Shown here: positions 61,006 through 64,000 of the stretch, one piece after another
Layout: every line of letters begins with the position of its first letter
Position numbering within the stretch: position 1 is the first letter of the stretch
DNA from: G965216695 sp965216695
Lineage (GTDB): Bacteria > Pseudomonadota > Gammaproteobacteria > Pseudomonadales > Azotimanducaceae
Assembly: GCA_965216695.1 (NCBI GenBank)
Contig: OZ244212.1
Location: forward strand, 4,650,001 to 4,714,000
Direction: 5' to 3'
Length of the DNA stretch: 64,000 nt
The notes under the pieces: model-generated
Told to the model about the DNA's origin: nothing
Seen by the model: the letters and a program-made list of their open reading frames with translations, nothing else
Database searches by the model: none
Made by a program: the position numbers and the translations under genes

Positions 61006-64000
61006 AACCCACGCCTTTGTCGGTCATATCAGCCTTCCTCGCCGCCTTGCTGTCCCCGTTGGCCCATGCGGATGCGATCAATCCATTGGGCAGCAGTGTC
61101 GAACGGCAATTGCCACCGGATGTCCCGCTCACCGTCTGGACTCGTGATGCGGAGCGCTTGACGACCACAGCAGGTGACAGCCTCGAGCTTGTGGAAGTCA
61201 GTGAGATGTCGCCAGCGACGCGAAAGCTCGAAGGCATAGTGCCGCCGATATATTTCGATTCCGGTGTGGCGACCGTCCCGGCGGCAACGATAGCCACACT
61301 GCGTGCAGCGCTGGACAACCTCGATGGGCGAACGAACGTGCGTTTGCATCTTGTAGGTCATGCGGACACGCAGCCGCTGTCTCGCGCGCTTGCGGCACGT
61401 TACGGCGACAACGAGGGGCTGTCACGGGAGCGCGCCGGCGAAGTGGCGGAACTGTTTCACCGTACGCTGCAGTTAACGCCGGGGGCCATGTCCTACGAAT
61501 GGCGTGGTGCGACGCAGCCAGCGGACAGCAACGTAACCTCGGACGGTAGGGCGCGCAATCGCCGGGTCGAAGTGGAAATCTGGTATGACGTCCTCGAAGA
61601 GGACACAGTACACAAGAGTGTTGTCGTTAGTACCGATGTGCCTCAGACCAAGATCTGTCGCTCTACCACCGTTTGCAAACTCACGTATATGGATGGCTAC
61701 GAACGGCGCACGCGCGTTCGCCATATGGTGCCATCGATGGGGTATGAGGACGCATCGCTTGAGCCGGACCCAATCTTCCTGCAGCAGATCGCAGAGGCGC
61801 TCGAGGGGCTGGCGGACAAGCGGGAACTGGTGGTTCGATTTGTCGGCCATACCGACGATCGACCGCTCGCTCCGCGCGAGCGCCGGATATACGGCGATCA
61901 CGAAGCATTGTCGAAGGCGCGGGCGCAACGCGTCGCGCTGGCAGTTGCCGAGCGGCTCGGTCTTTCCACGCGATCAGTGGAAAGCGCGGGCCTGGGCGCA
62001 TCGCGGCCGGTCGCCGCCAATGACACTCCGATCGGACGTGCGCGTAACCGACGTATCGATGTCGAATTCTGGTATGACGACGATTTGCAGACGCTGGCAG
62101 ACAGTCTGCAGTTGTGTCCGGGTCCGCTCACCGAAGCCACCGTAACGCGACTGCATCATCCGACGGCGGGCGAACTGCCGCTTGTTCCGTGGGTCGAGGG
62201 CAAGCCGAAACTGAGTTCCGACACTCTCGCCGCGGTGGATCAGGCACTCCATGAAGTCTCGAATCGAACCCGGGCCCGCGTACGCTTCGTCGGCTTTGTC
62301 GGCAACAGTACGCTCGAGCGGCGTACCGCAGACGTGTACGGCGACGACGTAGGTCTGGCGGGCGCGCGGGCGGAAAGCACAATGCGCGAGGTTGCGCGCG
62401 CGTTGCAGCTCAACGACGCGCAGACCGAGTTCGAAGGCCGGGGATATCTGCACGCAGACGACGTCGTCAACGACGGATTCGTTCAAGGCGAAGAATCGTT
62501 CATTCGCCTGGAGGTGGTCTACGACGCGACGGTTCAGAACGACGAGTACGCCGGCGTAGACATTCTGCCGGTTACTCGCGAACTCGAGCCCGCCCATCCG
62601 CTGTCTCTAAACCTGATGCGGATTACGATCGACGGGGAGCCCGTTGACGACCCGCGCCGCGGTTCCGCCGATGTGCAGCGGTGTACCGACGTTGCGTTGC
62701 GTGCCGCCGACATAAACATGGCCTACGGAGCGCTGCAGGGTAGCCCGCGGCTTGATGTCGCTGCCAGTGTTCGCGCGCTCGACGTCGCGGGGAGCCCCAA
62801 CCCCGAGCTGCGTTTCCGCGTGTACAGCAACTATCACGCGTTTATCCGCGCGGCGGAGGTACGGGTTTTCACAGCGGACGCGTCGCTGCAGACGCCGCCG
62901 GTGACAATCGTGCCGGTCGATGAGCGGGGTATGGCCGTCTGGCCCGTAGATGCGCAGGCCTATCCGGCGCCGGTTACCGAGTTGAAATACGTAGTGCGGG
63001 TTTACGACAACGAAGGACGCTTCGACGAGAGCCGGGCGCATGCACTCTGGTTGACCCGCACCGGCGCCAGCGCACTGCCACAGATTGAGCTCGCGTTCAT
63101 CGATGCGGCGGCACAGATCTCGGACATTCGTTCGGACACCGAACCCCGAGCGGGCGTGATCGATCCATCGCCGTTCGAGACTCCCGACGCAACGCTCGCG
63201 GCATACGGCCTGGATGCGCGGTCGATCGGGAACATTCCGCTACCGGACACGACGGTGCGCGTGCAGGGTGCGGGCGTTCCGCCGGATACTCGGGTGTGGT
63301 TTGCCGGTAACGAAATTCCGGTTGCGCCTGATGGACGCTTCGTCGCGGAGTCGTTGATGGACCCGGGACATCACTCGGTGGAGGTCGCGGTGCTCGACCC
63401 ATCGGGTGAGGGTGAACTTTACCTGCGCGACCTCACGCTGCCCGACCGTAACTGGTTCTACACCGGTATGGCCGACGTTACGTGGTCGCACAACTCGGGC
63501 GGCTCGCAGGCGAGCGAATTCGTTGGGGACGATGCACAGTATGGTTACGACGACTCGCTGACGGGTCGGTTGTCGTTCTTCGCTTCGGGACGGGTGCTTG
63601 ACGGTTGGAACGTTACGGCTCAGGCGGATACCCGGGAAGAGGAATTCGACCAGCTGTTCAGCAATGTGCTCGACAAGGAGCCGGATGCGCTGTTTCGGCG
63701 ATTGGATTCCGATCATCATTACCCCACCTTTGGGGACGACAGCCAGGTGACGGAACTCGCACCGTCGCAGGGCAAGCTGTACGGGAGAATTGGGAAGGAT
63801 CTTACCCACGCGTTGTGGGGCAACTATCGCGTTGCGTACAACCAGAATGAGCTCGCACGGGTGGACCGCGCGATGTACGGCGCGAACGGCCGGTGGACAT
63901 CCAGCCGCAGCACACATTTCGGAGAGCGCCGCGCATCGCTCGATTTGTTCGGGGCGCAACCGGGAACGGTGCCCACGGTGCAGACGTTCCGCGGTACGGG
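61002..64000 (+). CDS. Giant OmpA-domain/outer-membrane beta-barrel protein (3' end outside window)
   Basis: At least 999 residues. Signal peptide SVISAFLAALLSPLAHA. Three OmpA-like domains in a row: about 81-196 (YFDSGVATVP, LVGHADTQPLS, RNRRVEVEIW), 262-362 (FVGHTDDRPLA, LSKARAQRVALAVAERL, RNRRIDVEFW) and a worn third, 407-508 (FVGFVGNSTLERR, GARAESTMREV). Residues 510-815 are beta domains, then from about 817 (NWFYTGMADVTWS) alternating strands rich in aromatic residues (RLSFFASGRVLDGWNVTAQA, HYPTFGDDSQVTELAPSQGK, LYGRIGKDLTHALWGNYRVA) suggest an outer-membrane barrel. OmpA domains bind peptidoglycan, so it would link cell wall and outer membrane beside the energised motor. The C-terminus is not in the window. 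Confidence 0.82.
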   Translation, partial: MKPTPLSVISAFLAALLSPLAHADAINPLGSSVERQLPPDVPLTVWTRDAERLTTTAGDSLELVEVSEMSPATRKLEGIVPPIYFDSGVATVPAATIATLRAALDNLDGRTNVRLHLVGHADTQPLSRALAARYGDNEGLSRERAGEVAELFHRTLQLTPGAMSYEWRGATQPADSNVTSDGRARNRRVEVEIWYDVLEEDTVHKSVVVSTDVPQTKICRSTTVCKLTYMDGYERRTRVRHMVPSMGYEDASLEPDPIFLQQIAEALEGLADKRELVVRFVGHTDDRPLAPRERRIYGDHEALSKARAQRVALAVAERLGLSTRSVESAGLGASRPVAANDTPIGRARNRRIDVEFWYDDDLQTLADSLQLCPGPLTEATVTRLHHPTAGELPLVPWVEGKPKLSSDTLAAVDQALHEVSNRTRARVRFVGFVGNSTLERRTADVYGDDVGLAGARAESTMREVARALQLNDAQTEFEGRGYLHADDVVNDGFVQGEESFIRLEVVYDATVQNDEYAGVDILPVTRELEPAHPLSLNLMRITIDGEPVDDPRRGSADVQRCTDVALRAADINMAYGALQGSPRLDVAASVRALDVAGSPNPELRFRVYSNYHAFIRAAEVRVFTADASLQTPPVTIVPVDERGMAVWPVDAQAYPAPVTELKYVVRVYDNEGRFDESRAHALWLTRTGASALPQIELAFIDAAAQISDIRSDTEPRAGVIDPSPFETPDATLAAYGLDARSIGNIPLPDTTVRVQGAGVPPDTRVWFAGNEIPVAPDGRFVAESLMDPGHHSVEVAVLDPSGEGELYLRDLTLPDRNWFYTGMADVTWSHNSGGSQASEFVGDDAQYGYDDSLTGRLSFFASGRVLDGWNVTAQADTREEEFDQLFSNVLDKEPDALFRRLDSDHHYPTFGDDSQVTELAPSQGKLYGRIGKDLTHALWGNYRVAYNQNELARVDRAMYGANGRWTSSRSTHFGERRASLDLFGAQPGTVPTVQTFRGT

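Overview
The window is 64 kb of GC-rich, gene-dense DNA with no rRNA, tRNA, insertion sequence or CRISPR array that I could see. Outer-membrane proteins, lipoproteins with lipoboxes, a Tat-exported molybdenum hydroxylase, ExbB/ExbD/TonB-type proteins and OmpA-like domains point to a Gram-negative proteobacterium. The mixture of LLM/F420-type oxidoreductases, Rieske oxygenases, P450, CaiB-type CoA transferase and D-aminoacylase-like amidohydrolases suggests an environmental, probably gammaproteobacterial, degrader of complex organic compounds. The lineage is an inference from gene content only.

Layout. Positions 1-6.9 kb hold assorted genes: a truncated LLM oxidoreductase, a secreted beta-propeller, a glutathione transferase divergent from a TetR regulator, a uracil-DNA glycosylase homologue, a desaturase coupled to a tiny membrane protein, a second TetR gene behind a clear promoter/operator, and a tandem universal stress protein. 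Positions 7-45 kb are a catabolic region made of short operons on both strands. These are: (i) LysM-like/hypothetical/amidohydrolase/epoxide hydrolase/FAD oxidoreductase/CoA transferase/MBL (7.0-13.9 kb); (ii) cupin and GNAT genes opposite a P450 and an SGNH hydrolase; (iii) an isoquinoline-oxidoreductase-like pair followed by Rieske oxygenase, amidohydrolase, Rieske oxygenase and a Ddn-like protein (18.0-25.9 kb); (iv) a Baeyer-Villiger-type monooxygenase with an SDR; (v) an LLM oxidoreductase with a GH3 beta-glucosidase; (vi) a spinster-type MFS transporter and a periplasmic haem/propeller protein; (vii) Rieske/VOC/NTF2-like/LLM; (viii) two acyl-CoA dehydrogenases and a GPH-type transporter; (ix) an amidohydrolase_2 protein and a carboxymuconolactone-decarboxylase-like protein. 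Together they look able to import a polycyclic or terpenoid-like substrate, oxygenate it, open rings, activate products with CoA and beta-oxidise them. The substrate cannot be read from the sequence.

Positions 45.7-64.0 kb are different in kind: a long co-directional cluster for a cell-envelope machine. It encodes a secreted coiled-coil protein, a periplasmic TPR protein, a 1055-residue TPR lipoprotein, a small TPR lipoprotein, a small exported protein, one ExbB/TolQ-like channel protein, two ExbD/TolR-like proteins (one lacking the usual membrane aspartate), a TonB-like protein with a cytoplasmic coiled coil and an AgmX/PglI-type C-terminal domain, a 1706-residue DUF11-repeat surface protein, and a very large OmpA-domain/beta-barrel protein that runs off the window. 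The closest described system I can name is the Agl-Glt gliding machinery of Myxococcus xanthus (one TolQ-like and two TolR-like motor proteins, TPR proteins, TonB-like GltG/GltJ). This cluster has a different set of outer-membrane parts and is the most interesting object here.
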